A DNA stretch of 11,564 nt, taken from Acidimicrobiia bacterium (GTDB lineage: Bacteria; Actinomycetota; Acidimicrobiia; Spongiisociales; UBA5794). The notes beneath the pieces were generated by a model. It searched no databases. It saw nothing but the letters and a program-made list of their open reading frames with translations, and was not told the origin of the DNA. The position numbers and the translations under genes were made by a program. Location of the stretch: NCBI GenBank assembly GCA_013695075.1, contig JACDBE010000366.1, positions 1-11,564 of the forward strand, given 5' to 3'. The stretch's first letter is position 1; the number at the start of each line of letters is the position of its first letter. Below, in pieces: positions 5,942 to 11,564 of this stretch.

Positions 5942-7146
5942 GCGGCTCCACACCCGTCAGCCGGCTGCGAACCAGGGACGGACTGGCTATCGCGTTCACA
6001 AGCCTGCGTACCCGACGCCTGCGAGCAACGCTCACCGGTGCCGGTGTCGCCATCGGCATCGCCGCCATGGTCGCCGTCTTCGGCGTGTCCACGTCCAGCC
6101 AGGCTGATCTGCTCGCAACCCTCGACGCCCTGGGCACCGATCTACTCACCGTCAAGCCGGGCCAGTCCTACCTAGGCGCGGAGACGGCGCTGCCAGTGAG
6201 CGCACCGGGCGCCATCCGTCGTGTCGGCGCCGTCGAGCAGGCGGCCGCCACCGCCGAACTGAAGGCCACCGTGCGGCGGACCGACTACGTACCAAGCTCA
6301 CAGACCGGCGGCATTAGGGTCGCTGCGACGGAGGTCTCATTGCTCGATACGCTGCAAGGCCAGCTGGCCGGCGGACGGTTCCTCGACAACGCGTCAACCG
6401 AGTACCCCGCCGTCGTCCTGGGCGCGATCGCGGCCCGACGCCTCGGAATCGACGGCCTGGAGGAACATCCGTCGGTCTGGCTTGGCGAGAACTGGTTTGC
6501 CGTCGTAGGCGTCCTCCAGCCTCTGCCTCTGGCACCGGAAATCGACAGCACGGCGCTCATCGGATTCCCCGCAGCAGAGAAGGTGCTTGGCGCAGAGCCG
6601 ACCAGTGTCCGCACCACCACCGTGTACGTTCGGACTCGACCCGACACGATCGACGACATCCGCGGCGTCCTGCCCCGTACCGCCAACCCCGAATCGCCCG
6701 AAGCAGTGCGCATCAGCCGCCCCTCCGACGCTCTAGCTGCTCGCGCCGCGGTCAACACCACGTTCACCGCTCTCCTGCTCGGACTCGGTGCCGTCGCACT
6801 ACTCGTCGGCGGAGTTGGCATCGCCAACGTGATGGTGATAGCCGTGCTGGAGCGGCGCAGCGAAATCGGCCTACGCCGCGCCCTTGGTGCCACCCGCCGC
6901 CACATCCGCGCCCAGTTCCTGCTCGAGGCCATCGTCCTATCCGGGATAGGCGGCCTCGTCGGGGTGTCCATCGGTGGCGGGATCACCGTAGTCTTCGCCG
7001 CCAACCGTGACTGGCCCGTCGTTATGCCACCGAAGGTATTGGCCGCCGCGACGACCCTCGCCGTACTCGTCGGCGCTCTCGCCGGGCTCTATCCCGCCGC
7101 ACGTGCGGCCCGTCTCCAACCGGCCGAAGCCGTTCGACCACGGTAA
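5938..7146 (+). CDS. ABC transporter permease, MacB/FtsX type
   Basis: This is a 402-residue inner-membrane permease with the MacB topology. TM1 is ~31-51 (preceded by the SLRTRRLRATLTGAGVAIG entry helix), then a large extracytoplasmic MacB_PCD region ~52-272, TM2 ~276-302, TM3 ~327-353 and TM4 ~366-388. The loop after TM2, VLERRSEIGLRRALGATRR, is the conserved coupling helix that docks on the ATPase. The C-terminus LYPAARAARLQPAEAVR is the family signature ending. The length is normal for a permease not fused to its ATPase. The ATG at 5938 overlaps the ATPase stop (ATGA). In MacB systems this type of permease drives an adaptor mechanically from the periplasmic side; here the adaptor is the lipoprotein two genes upstream. 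The substrate is unknown. Confidence 0.94.
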   Translation: MSGSTPVSRLRTRDGLAIAFTSLRTRRLRATLTGAGVAIGIAAMVAVFGVSTSSQADLLATLDALGTDLLTVKPGQSYLGAETALPVSAPGAIRRVGAVEQAAATAELKATVRRTDYVPSSQTGGIRVAATEVSLLDTLQGQLAGGRFLDNASTEYPAVVLGAIAARRLGIDGLEEHPSVWLGENWFAVVGVLQPLPLAPEIDSTALIGFPAAEKVLGAEPTSVRTTTVYVRTRPDTIDDIRGVLPRTANPESPEAVRISRPSDALAARAAVNTTFTALLLGLGAVALLVGGVGIANVMVIAVLERRSEIGLRRALGATRRHIRAQFLLEAIVLSGIGGLVGVSIGGGITVVFAANRDWPVVMPPKVLAAATTLAVLVGALAGLYPAARAARLQPAEAVRPR

Positions 7147-7231
7147 CCCAGTCATCAACTTGGCAACCAGGCTCCGCGCCCGCTCCTGCACCGCACCCGC
7201 AATTCGTCAATTCCTGCGAGTGACTGCGTCG

Positions 7232-7321
7232 CGAGGACCTCTCGAGCGCGGCCGCCACACGCGCTACCGTCAGCGGGTCCGAGAGCTCGTCGAACAGCGG
7301 CAGCCAGGGTGCCGAACGCAC
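7232..7321 (-). pseudogene. LLM-class (luciferase-like) oxidoreductase, N-terminal remnant
   Basis: From a GTG at 7321 the minus strand reads MRSAPWLPLFDELSDP, then LTVARVAAALE. This closely resembles the N-terminus of actinobacterial flavin/F420-dependent luciferase-like oxidoreductases (LPLFDELADPxxVAxLAAxAE). The expected continuation AGWDGVFVWDH is absent: after ALERSS the frame becomes low-complexity and continues without domain sense into the permease end. The call is a recalled family resemblance over ~27 residues, so moderate confidence only. Confidence 0.4.
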
Positions 7322-7356
7322 AACTTGCTCTTGTCGCGTCGTACGGCGTCCATGTT

Positions 7357-7494
7357 TTAGCTCACCGGTGCGCGCGCGCAGCTGTCGAGCAGGCGCCCCA
7401 ACTCCACGGGGCGGCTGAGCGCGACGCAGTGGCCCGCCGCGATCTCGTCGGGAGCGATGCTATTGGGACAGGTCGCGAAATCTCTGCTTGGCTC
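7357..7494 (-). pseudogene. alpha/beta-hydrolase C-terminal remnant
   Basis: The minus-strand frame closed by TAA at 7359-7357 ends IAPDEIAAGHCVALSRP, then VELGRLLDSC. 'EI.GGHcvaLSRPxELAxLL' is the classic C-terminus of alpha/beta hydrolases, where the His is the catalytic-triad histidine. An in-frame TAA at 7497-7495 truncates it to 45 residues with no start codon, so only the tail survives. This is probably gene decay or a recombination breakpoint. Confidence 0.5.
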
Positions 7495-7576
7495 TTATGC
7501 CGGTCCTGTGCCCGTCCATGTCCAGCATCGGTAGTGATCGAGCCGAACCGCCTGTTCAACTCGAGAGATCATGAAG

Positions 7577-7607
7577 CCGGAAACCCTTGTCGCACACGGG
7601 TTTCTGG
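7577..7607. terminator. 10-bp hairpin next to the tRNA fragment
   Basis: CCGGAAACCC (7577-7586) pairs with GGGTTTCTGG (7598-7607), with one G-T pair. An inner TGT/ACA extends the stem around a CGC loop. It lies 10 nt beyond the CCA end of the tRNA-Asn fragment, where a tRNA transcript would end, so it may be the old tRNA terminator. No T-run is present. Confidence 0.35.
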
Positions 7608-7616
7608 GCTGTCTGT

Positions 7617-7669
7617 TGGCTCCGGGGGAGGGACTCGAACCCTCAACCTGCGGATTAACAGTCCGCTGC
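7617..7669 (-). pseudogene. tRNA-Asn(GTT) 3'-half fragment, probable attachment-site scar
   Basis: On the minus strand the anticodon arm (GCGGA, loop CTGTTAA, TCCGC; anticodon GTT), the 5-nt variable loop AGGTT, the T arm (GAGGG, TTCGAGT, CCCTC), the acceptor 3' strand CCCCGGA, discriminator G and encoded CCA are all perfect. The 5' half is missing: the 26 nt before the anticodon stem contain no TCCGGGG acceptor strand and no D arm, and instead carry a GGTTCCGGAACC palindrome. Identity to a normal tRNA-Asn starts at the 3' strand of the D stem. Three-prime tRNA halves like this are typical products of tyrosine-integrase insertion into tRNA genes. Confidence 0.75.
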
Positions 7670-7671
7670 GG

Positions 7672-7721
7672 GGCGGTTCCGGAACCCTTACGGGGCAACG
7701 GGTCACCCTGGAAACCCTTAC
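7672..7721 (-). repeat. GTAAGGGTTtCC direct repeats and a 12-bp palindrome beside the tRNA scar
   Basis: GTAAGGGTTTCC (7721-7710) and GTAAGGGTTCC (7691-7681) are near-identical minus-strand direct repeats 30 bp apart. A third partial copy, AAGGGTTTCC, lies on the other side of the tRNA fragment at 7588-7579. The second copy runs into the palindrome GGTTCCGGAACC. Short direct repeats flanking a tRNA-derived core resemble integrase arm-binding sites. Confidence 0.4.
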
Positions 7722-7883
7722 AGGACAAGCAAACCCCGTTACTCTCACGTTCTCCCCGTCTCCCCTAGTTCACCTACCGTTGCGGCACAGGGGGGGCACA
7801 GAGGATCGGTGTGGTGTACTCTCGGCGCCGGGATAGCCCAACGGCGACGACCGAAGGGCGACAAGGGCGGCCGTGGCCGTCCA

Positions 7884-7902
7884 CCCCTGACCCGAGCAGG
7901 GG
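7884..7902. terminator. 6-bp GC-rich hairpin, possible terminator of the minus-strand operon
   Basis: CCCCTG (7884-7889) and CAGGGG (7897-7902) form a perfect stem with a 7-nt loop, about 55 nt past the stop of the gene ending at 7957. No T-run follows, so it is only a weak candidate. Confidence 0.25.
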
Positions 7903-7956
7903 ACCGCTGCTCACGATACGAGGGGCGGTGCGGCTCGAGGCCGATCGCCAACGGGT

Positions 7957-8640
7957 CTATCGGTCACGGTGGAGGAGCGTCCGCACGGCCGAGTTCTTCC
8001 ACAGGTTGGACACCTGGTTCCACTGCCGCTTCCTGTCGATCAGCACCACGGAGGACTCGATCCTCGGTTCGGCGACGCCGAAGTGCGAGGCCACCTGCGT
8101 CAAGGTGTGGTTCCAGATCTTGTCCTCTAGCTTCGAGGTGTAGAGCTTGAAGCTCATCTCGTAGAGCGGGTCGTTGGCCCGGACGAGGAGATGGATCCTG
8201 GCCACGGTGGCCCCGTCGTCCCCTTCGTGGGCGCTGAAGGTGATGATGGCGGCCCACGGATGTCCCTCTGGTGTCATGTATGACCAGGAACGCTCATCGG
8301 CATAGATGACCCGGACGCCCGAGGTGACCTTGGTCGGCCCCTTTCCTCCGCCGATCACCGCCACCTCGCCGGGAGCGATCCCTCCGGCCGGTGCGTAGAA
8401 CTTGTTGGACGGGTACCAGAACTGTCCGAAGTTCTCCTTCCAGGTGGCGATCACTACTTCGGGGGTGGGGCCCGGCATCCGGACCTCGTAGGTCTTCTGC
8501 CAGAGCCGGCCGAAACCCTGCAATGGTCCAGTGGGCTTGCGCCCTTCGACGTTCCCCTTGCGCGCACCCTCGGCCACTTCCCCGACGTGGAAGGCGTCGA
8601 CCGGCGCTGCCCAGCTGTCCGTGTTCCTCGGCTCGGTCAC
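7957..8640 (-). CDS. conserved-looking soluble protein of unknown function
   Basis: This is a 227-residue protein I do not recognise. It has no signal peptide or membrane helix. The middle (residues ~45-185) looks like a compact alpha+beta domain rich in aromatic residues: FGRLWQKTYEVRM, FWYPSNKFYAPAGGIAPGEV, WAAIITFSAHEG, VARIHLLVRANDPLYEMSF. This is faintly reminiscent of SRPBCC/DUF1990-like lipid-binding folds, but no motif proves it. The C-terminus is basic and aromatic (DRKRQWNQVSNLWKNS). The GTG at 8640 is preferred because AAAGGA lies 5 nt upstream; an in-frame ATG at 8691 would add 17 residues but has no ribosome site. It follows the membrane-protein gene by about 165 nt and may be read from the same operon or its own promoter. 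Confidence 0.75.
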   Translation of the reverse strand: MTEPRNTDSWAAPVDAFHVGEVAEGARKGNVEGRKPTGPLQGFGRLWQKTYEVRMPGPTPEVVIATWKENFGQFWYPSNKFYAPAGGIAPGEVAVIGGGKGPTKVTSGVRVIYADERSWSYMTPEGHPWAAIITFSAHEGDDGATVARIHLLVRANDPLYEMSFKLYTSKLEDKIWNHTLTQVASHFGVAEPRIESSVVLIDRKRQWNQVSNLWKNSAVRTLLHRDR

Positions 8641-8787
8641 TTCGGTCCTTTCTCCGATGACACCCAGGACACCACGCCGGCGTTCCGCCATCGTTACGGG
8701 CAGGAACGCCGACCCGGCAGAGCACAGTCGATCGTGTCGTAACGCCCCTCAGGCCCGCGCCCGCCGCCGCTGCCGTTGGCCGACATC

Positions 8788-8801
8788 GAGCGGCGCCGCT
8801 C
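8788..8801. repeat. 14-bp perfect palindrome after the membrane-protein gene
   Basis: GAGCGGCGCCGCTC is fully self-complementary and starts 5 nt past the stop of the membrane-protein gene on the minus strand. In RNA it would give a 5-bp stem with a 4-nt loop. It could attenuate transcription into the next gene or bind a dimeric protein. Confidence 0.25.
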
Positions 8802-8806
8802 TTCCG

Positions 8807-10030
8807 TCACCGGATCCACACCGACAGCCGGGCCGGTTGCATCGTGTCCGCCACCACTCCCACCCAGCCGTCGACCAGGCTGGCGGAGTCGATCCGATCC
8901 TGGAGGGACGCCGAGAAGTCGTCCATCACCCTCTGCGTGTTGTAGCGGGACCGGTTGAAGCGCCGATCCACCATCGTCTGGATCCGACGGCGCACCGGGT
9001 TGAACAACGCGGCCACCCCCAGGGTGGCGGCAGCCACACCGAGGTCGCTCTGCGTGGGCAGGATCCGGGTCACCAGGATGAAGGCGCCCGCATAGACCGC
9101 GGCCAGCAGGCCCACCACCAAGAGGTAGGTCACCGTTCTCGAGACGATGCGATCGATCTCGTAGAGCCGGTACCTCAGGATCGAGGCACCGATGGCGACC
9201 GGGAGCGCCACGACGGCGAGACCCCACAACACTGCGAACGCCGGCATCGTGGCCCCTTTCCCGAGAATGTTATCCACGATGGTCGCTCCGATCAGGCCAA
9301 CCACGGCGGCGGCGAACCACTTCAGCTGGAGGCGCTCCACCCCACGGGAACGGACGAACCTGACCACGAGGGAGGCGGCGGCGAGCAGGGTGAACCCGAC
9401 GAGGCCGGCGAGGCCGATCGCGGAGAGCTCCCCGTACTCGGGGTTAGGCACCCCGTCGATGCCGATCGGGTTGTCCACCCAGGTCACGCAACCGTCCGAC
9501 CCGCCCGCGAGGCACAGCTGGTCGCTGACGACATAGCTGAGGCTCATCGCCGCCAGCACCATGCCCAACCAACCGACCCAGCGCCACCTCGGCGTCACCG
9601 CCCGGCCGGTGGGGAAGAGGTACATCAGCAGACCGACGAGCACGAACCAGGACAACCAGAGAGCGCCGGAGATCGCCTCCACCCACCGACCGCCGTCGGC
9701 GAGCAGGTCGGCGAGTACGTCGGCGACGCCCCCGGCGAACAACGCCAGACCCGACGCCGCCATCACCCACCCCACACGGTTCCCGTCGGCACGGTGCAGA
9801 ATGAGCGCGCCGACGATGGTGAACACCACCGCCGCCAGTACCAGCAGGTGATCGGACTGGGCCCCGCGGCCGATTGCACTGACGGCGAGGAAGACCAGGC
9901 ACGTCGCCCCCACCACCAGGACGAGGAACGCGGCTGCGGTGTTCAGCCGACGGCGGGCCCGGTTCGCGGCGCGATGATGGCCAGACCCGGCCACGGTGGG
10001 CGATCTGCCACTGACGTCTTCGACCAACAC
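8807..10030 (-). CDS. polytopic membrane protein resembling the sensor half of actinobacterial histidine kinases, no kinase domain
   Basis: This is a 407-residue protein with about nine membrane segments: ~30-52, 60-79, 86-110, 119-140, 150-169, 203-226, 238-257, 263-284 and 299-323. The cytoplasmic tail begins RRRIQTMVDRRFNRSRYNTQ (347-366) and ends LSVWIR. The motifs ILRYRLYEIDRIVSRTVTYLL and VDRRFNRSRY are those I associate with the membrane part of actinobacterial LiaS/NarL-type kinases, where GAF or HisKA_3/HATPase domains normally follow. Here the protein stops instead. The GTG at 10030 (GGAGG 3 nt upstream) or TTG at 10027 (6 nt) are the likely starts; a TTG overlapping the upstream stop is also possible. 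It lies 23 nt behind the second STAS gene, suggesting it is the membrane input or output of the partner-switching module. Confidence 0.75.
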   Translation of the reverse strand: MLVEDVSGRSPTVAGSGHHRAANRARRRLNTAAAFLVLVVGATCLVFLAVSAIGRGAQSDHLLVLAAVVFTIVGALILHRADGNRVGWVMAASGLALFAGGVADVLADLLADGGRWVEAISGALWLSWFVLVGLLMYLFPTGRAVTPRWRWVGWLGMVLAAMSLSYVVSDQLCLAGGSDGCVTWVDNPIGIDGVPNPEYGELSAIGLAGLVGFTLLAAASLVVRFVRSRGVERLQLKWFAAAVVGLIGATIVDNILGKGATMPAFAVLWGLAVVALPVAIGASILRYRLYEIDRIVSRTVTYLLVVGLLAAVYAGAFILVTRILPTQSDLGVAAATLGVAALFNPVRRRIQTMVDRRFNRSRYNTQRVMDDFSASLQDRIDSASLVDGWVGVVADTMQPARLSVWIR

Positions 10031-10053
10031 CCACCTCCGGTCGGCCCACCCTC

Positions 10054-10404
10054 TCAAATCGCCTCGAGCGCCTGGTCCTCGGTGTCGAAGAGCTCGATCG
10101 CCTCGTCGAGACGGGTGAGGGCGAAGATCTCGCAGTAGTGGTCGGTCAGCCCATAGGCCATCAACCGGTGCCCGCTGCGCTTGGCGCGGATGAGCGTGGT
10201 CACCAGCAGCCCGATACCGCCACTGTTCATGTAGTCGAGGCCCTCGAAGTTGAGCACGACGGCGTCGACGCCGCCCGCTGCCGCCTCCTCGTGCGCTGCG
10301 GCGATCTCCTTCTCGGAGAAGCCGGTGACCTCGCCCTGGATGTCGATCACCCGTACCTTGGGTGTGGCGTCCCGGACGGTCATGGTCACGTTGGCGGTTG
10401 GCAT
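10054..10404 (-). CDS. STAS-domain anti-sigma-factor antagonist (second of two paralogues)
   Basis: This is a 116-residue single STAS domain. The conserved loop LDYMNSGGIGLL (56-67) aligns with the SpoIIAA/RsbV phosphorylation loop (usually DSSG), and Ser61 occupies the phosphoserine position, preceded by Asn instead of Asp. The C-terminal segment GLTDHYCEIFALTRLDEAIE is shared with the upstream paralogue. The known role of the family: the unphosphorylated form binds an RsbW-type kinase and frees a sigma factor; kinase phosphorylation stops this. The ATG at 10404 is chosen for its AGAGGGGGA ribosome site. A GTG at 10419 would overlap the upstream stop by 4 nt (GTGA) but lacks such a site. Its partner kinase is probably the fusion protein two genes upstream. 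Confidence 0.88.
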   Translation of the reverse strand: MPTANVTMTVRDATPKVRVIDIQGEVTGFSEKEIAAAHEEAAAGGVDAVVLNFEGLDYMNSGGIGLLVTTLIRAKRSGHRLMAYGLTDHYCEIFALTRLDEAIELFDTEDQALEAI

Positions 10405-10415
10405 GGTTCCCCCTC

Positions 10416-10757
10416 TCACCGAGCCGCGGATGCGGCTGTCTCATCGTCGTACAGGGTCATGAAGTCGGCAAGACGGGTGATCGTGAACACTTTCCGGTAG
10501 TGGTCGGTGAGGCCGAAGGCCCCCACTTCTCGACCCTCCGCCCTGGCCATGGCCAACACCCCCACGATCACTGCAATGCCGGTCGAGTTGATGTAGTCGA
10601 CTCCTCGGAAGTCGAGCAGGACCCGACCTGACGACGACGTCGCCTCCGCGTAGGCGGCCTCGAGCGCCTGCTTGGCGGCCCGGTTCACCGTCCCGCCCAT
10701 GACCACCACGGTCCCGTCCGGCATCCTCGAGACCGTCGCCTCGAACGTGCTCTCCAT
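10416..10757 (-). CDS. STAS-domain anti-sigma-factor antagonist (first of two paralogues)
   Basis: This is a 113-residue single STAS domain. The loop VDYINSTGIAVIVG (53-66) places Ser58 at the canonical phosphorylation position, with Asn replacing the usual Asp before it. The C-terminal segment GLTDHYRKVFTITRLADFM is strongly similar to the downstream paralogue, while the N-terminal strands differ. The ATG at 10757 shares one base with the stop of the phosphatase-kinase gene (TGATG), and AAGGAG lies 7 nt upstream, so translation is coupled and the two products are probably made in proportion. The obvious function is to be phosphorylated and dephosphorylated by the upstream fusion protein. Confidence 0.9.
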   Translation of the reverse strand: MESTFEATVSRMPDGTVVVMGGTVNRAAKQALEAAYAEATSSSGRVLLDFRGVDYINSTGIAVIVGVLAMARAEGREVGAFGLTDHYRKVFTITRLADFMTLYDDETAASAAR

Positions 10758-11564
10758 CACGACACTCCTTCCCGGTTCATGACGAGCTCGATCGTGTGGT
10801 CCCCTCCCTCGTTCGTCGACCGCACCTCGTCGACCATCTGCTCGACCAGGAAGAGGCCCCAACCTCGGGGCGTCTGGGTCCCGGCCAACTTCGCCTCGAG
10901 GTCGGGGGTGGCCGCCTCGGGCATCATCTTGTCGCCGCCCTTGTCCGTCACCCTCACCCGGACCTCACCGTCGCTGGCGCTGACCTCGACGTCGACCTCG
11001 AGCTCAGGGCGGCCCTCGTTCCCGTGCTCGATGGCGTTCATGACCGTCTCGCCGACGGCGGTCTTCAGCCGCTCGAGACGGCTGTGGTCGAGCCGGAGCG
11101 GATCGACGGCGGCCGTGAGCCGGTCGATGGCGATCCGCTCGTTCCCCTCTTCGCTGGGCACGGTGAACCGTGCCAGCACCCTGGTGGAGCGCTCAAAGGT
11201 TGCCGCCGAGTCCTGGGCCGACGGCGACCGGGTCACCACGACCAGGGTGATGTCGTCTTCTTGCTCGGCGCCGGCTCCGGTGAACCCCTCCAGTTCGCCG
11301 ACCACCAGCCCGACCATGTCGTCGTCCGCCGGTCTCGTCGCCACCAGGTCCATGAGCCGGGCGAACCCGTACATCTCTCCGTCCGGGTTGTGCGCCTCGG
11401 TGATCCCGTCGCTGGTCAGCACCATGACCTCTCCCGACGCCATGTCGTACCGGTGTTCGTCGTAGACCATGCCTGGCATCAGCCCCAGAGGCATGCCGGT
11501 TGCCCGCAGTTCCTTCACCCCGACGGCGCGGCGCACGTAGGGGAGGTTGTGCCCGGCATTGGCG
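10757..11564 (-). CDS. SpoIIE-type serine phosphatase fused to RsbW-type anti-sigma kinase (N-terminus off-window)
   Basis: The 268 visible residues are the C-terminal part of a longer protein; the frame is open at the right edge. Residues 1-112 are the end of a PP2C/SpoIIE phosphatase: ANAGHNLPY (the 'NAGH' motif), MPLGLM, the metal-binding SDGITEAHN (51-59) and EDDITLVVV (102-110). Residues ~128-262 are a GHKL kinase of the SpoIIAB/RsbW class: N box ETVMNAIEHGN (172-182), DKGGD (207-211) and TPRGWGLFLVEQMVDEV (231-247). Having phosphatase and kinase in one chain suggests a self-contained switch acting on the two STAS proteins that follow with 1-nt overlap. Sensor domains may lie upstream of the phosphatase. 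No internal start is needed; an apparent GTG at 11536 lies inside the phosphatase domain. Confidence 0.9.
   Translation of the reverse strand, partial: ANAGHNLPYVRRAVGVKELRATGMPLGLMPGMVYDEHRYDMASGEVMVLTSDGITEAHNPDGEMYGFARLMDLVATRPADDDMVGLVVGELEGFTGAGAEQEDDITLVVVTRSPSAQDSAATFERSTRVLARFTVPSEEGNERIAIDRLTAAVDPLRLDHSRLERLKTAVGETVMNAIEHGNEGRPELEVDVEVSASDGEVRVRVTDKGGDKMMPEAATPDLEAKLAGTQTPRGWGLFLVEQMVDEVRSTNEGGDHTIELVMNREGVS

Larger units (their letters stand above)
7147..7956. other. non-coding junction region with gene fragments and a tRNA scar
   Basis: This 810-bp interval separates the plus-strand ABC operon from the minus-strand signalling genes. It holds the two pseudogene tails, the tRNA-Asn 3' half, nearby short repeats and two hairpins listed separately. 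Open frames across it have no domain-like composition. From about 7740 to 7880 I see nothing recognisable. Confidence 0.6.

Noticed and set aside
3623..7146. A new antiviral or secretion system
   Set aside because: All catalytic motifs fit a MacB-type export or lipoprotein-release ABC system with an adaptor; nothing suggests nucleic-acid targeting.
7617..7690. A complete tRNA-Asn gene on the minus strand
   Set aside because: The anticodon arm, T arm and CCA end are perfect, but the sequence 5' of them has neither the TCCGGGG acceptor strand nor a D arm, so it is only a 3' half.
7495..7836. Short open frames on both strands across 7495-7836 (reading GLEPSTCGLTV or QVEGSSPSPGA)
   Set aside because: These phrases are translations of the tRNA sequence itself and recur as false proteins in many genomes; no real domain is present.
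8531..10138. A 535-codon plus-strand open frame rich in His, Gln, Arg and Glu
   Set aside because: It is antisense to the membrane-protein gene. Its composition is the complement of membrane-helix codons and shows no domain.
1..11564. CRISPR arrays, rRNA genes or riboswitches
   Set aside because: No regularly spaced repeats, rRNA-like conserved stretches or recognisable aptamer structure were seen on either strand.

Overview
This is a GC-rich, roughly two-thirds G+C window with the hallmarks of a high-GC Gram-positive (actinobacterial) chromosome. These are many GTG starts, 1-17 nt gene overlaps, a helix-turn-helix/Clp-N gene pair, a SpoIIE/RsbW-type partner-switching operon, and lipoproteins feeding a MacB-type ABC system in a cell with no sign of an outer membrane. 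I cannot name the species; an Acidimicrobiia-like lineage is a guess.

Region 1 (1-356) is insertion-sequence debris. An IS630-like transposase runs off the left edge. It abuts the last 18 codons of an IS30-like transposase, which in turn abuts the first ~24 codons of a LysM protein on the minus strand. This reads as a nested insertion: IS630 into IS30 into a LysM gene. Region 2 (357-1250, minus strand) is a two-gene unit: a small HTH protein with an apparently leaderless promoter, then a protein made only of Clp N-terminal repeats. Inverted repeats with GGCTGA half-sites cover the promoter.

Region 3 (1376-7146) is an envelope-stress or export locus. A minus-strand OmpR-type response regulator and HAMP sensor kinase are divergent from a plus-strand operon. 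That operon encodes a lipoprotein with two CMR...PDP repeats, a lipoprotein efflux adaptor carrying a peptidoglycan-binding domain, a MacB/LolD-type ATPase and a MacB/FtsX-type permease. The divergent region holds a 9-bp inverted repeat plus a further direct copy of its half-site, the natural candidate operator for the regulator. The likely circuit is: kinase senses an envelope signal, regulator acts on the shared intergenic region, and the ABC system exports or releases a substrate.

Region 4 (7147-7956) holds no intact gene. It contains the N-terminal fragment of a luciferase-like (LLM) oxidoreductase, the C-terminal fragment of an alpha/beta hydrolase, and the 3' half of a tRNA-Asn(GTT) with nearby short repeats. 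The tRNA half looks like an attachment-site scar of an integrated element. Region 5 (7957-11564, minus strand) starts off-window with a protein fusing a SpoIIE-type phosphatase to an RsbW-type kinase. Two tandem STAS anti-sigma-antagonist paralogues follow, then a polytopic membrane protein resembling the input half of actinobacterial sensor kinases but lacking the kinase, then an unrecognised soluble protein. The first four genes are coupled or closely spaced and form a partner-switching signalling operon.

No rRNA, CRISPR array, phage gene or obviously new defence system is visible. The most interesting points are the leaderless HTH/Clp-N promoter with shared half-sites, the adaptor with a wall-binding domain, the phosphatase-kinase fusion with twin STAS proteins, and the tRNA-derived scar.
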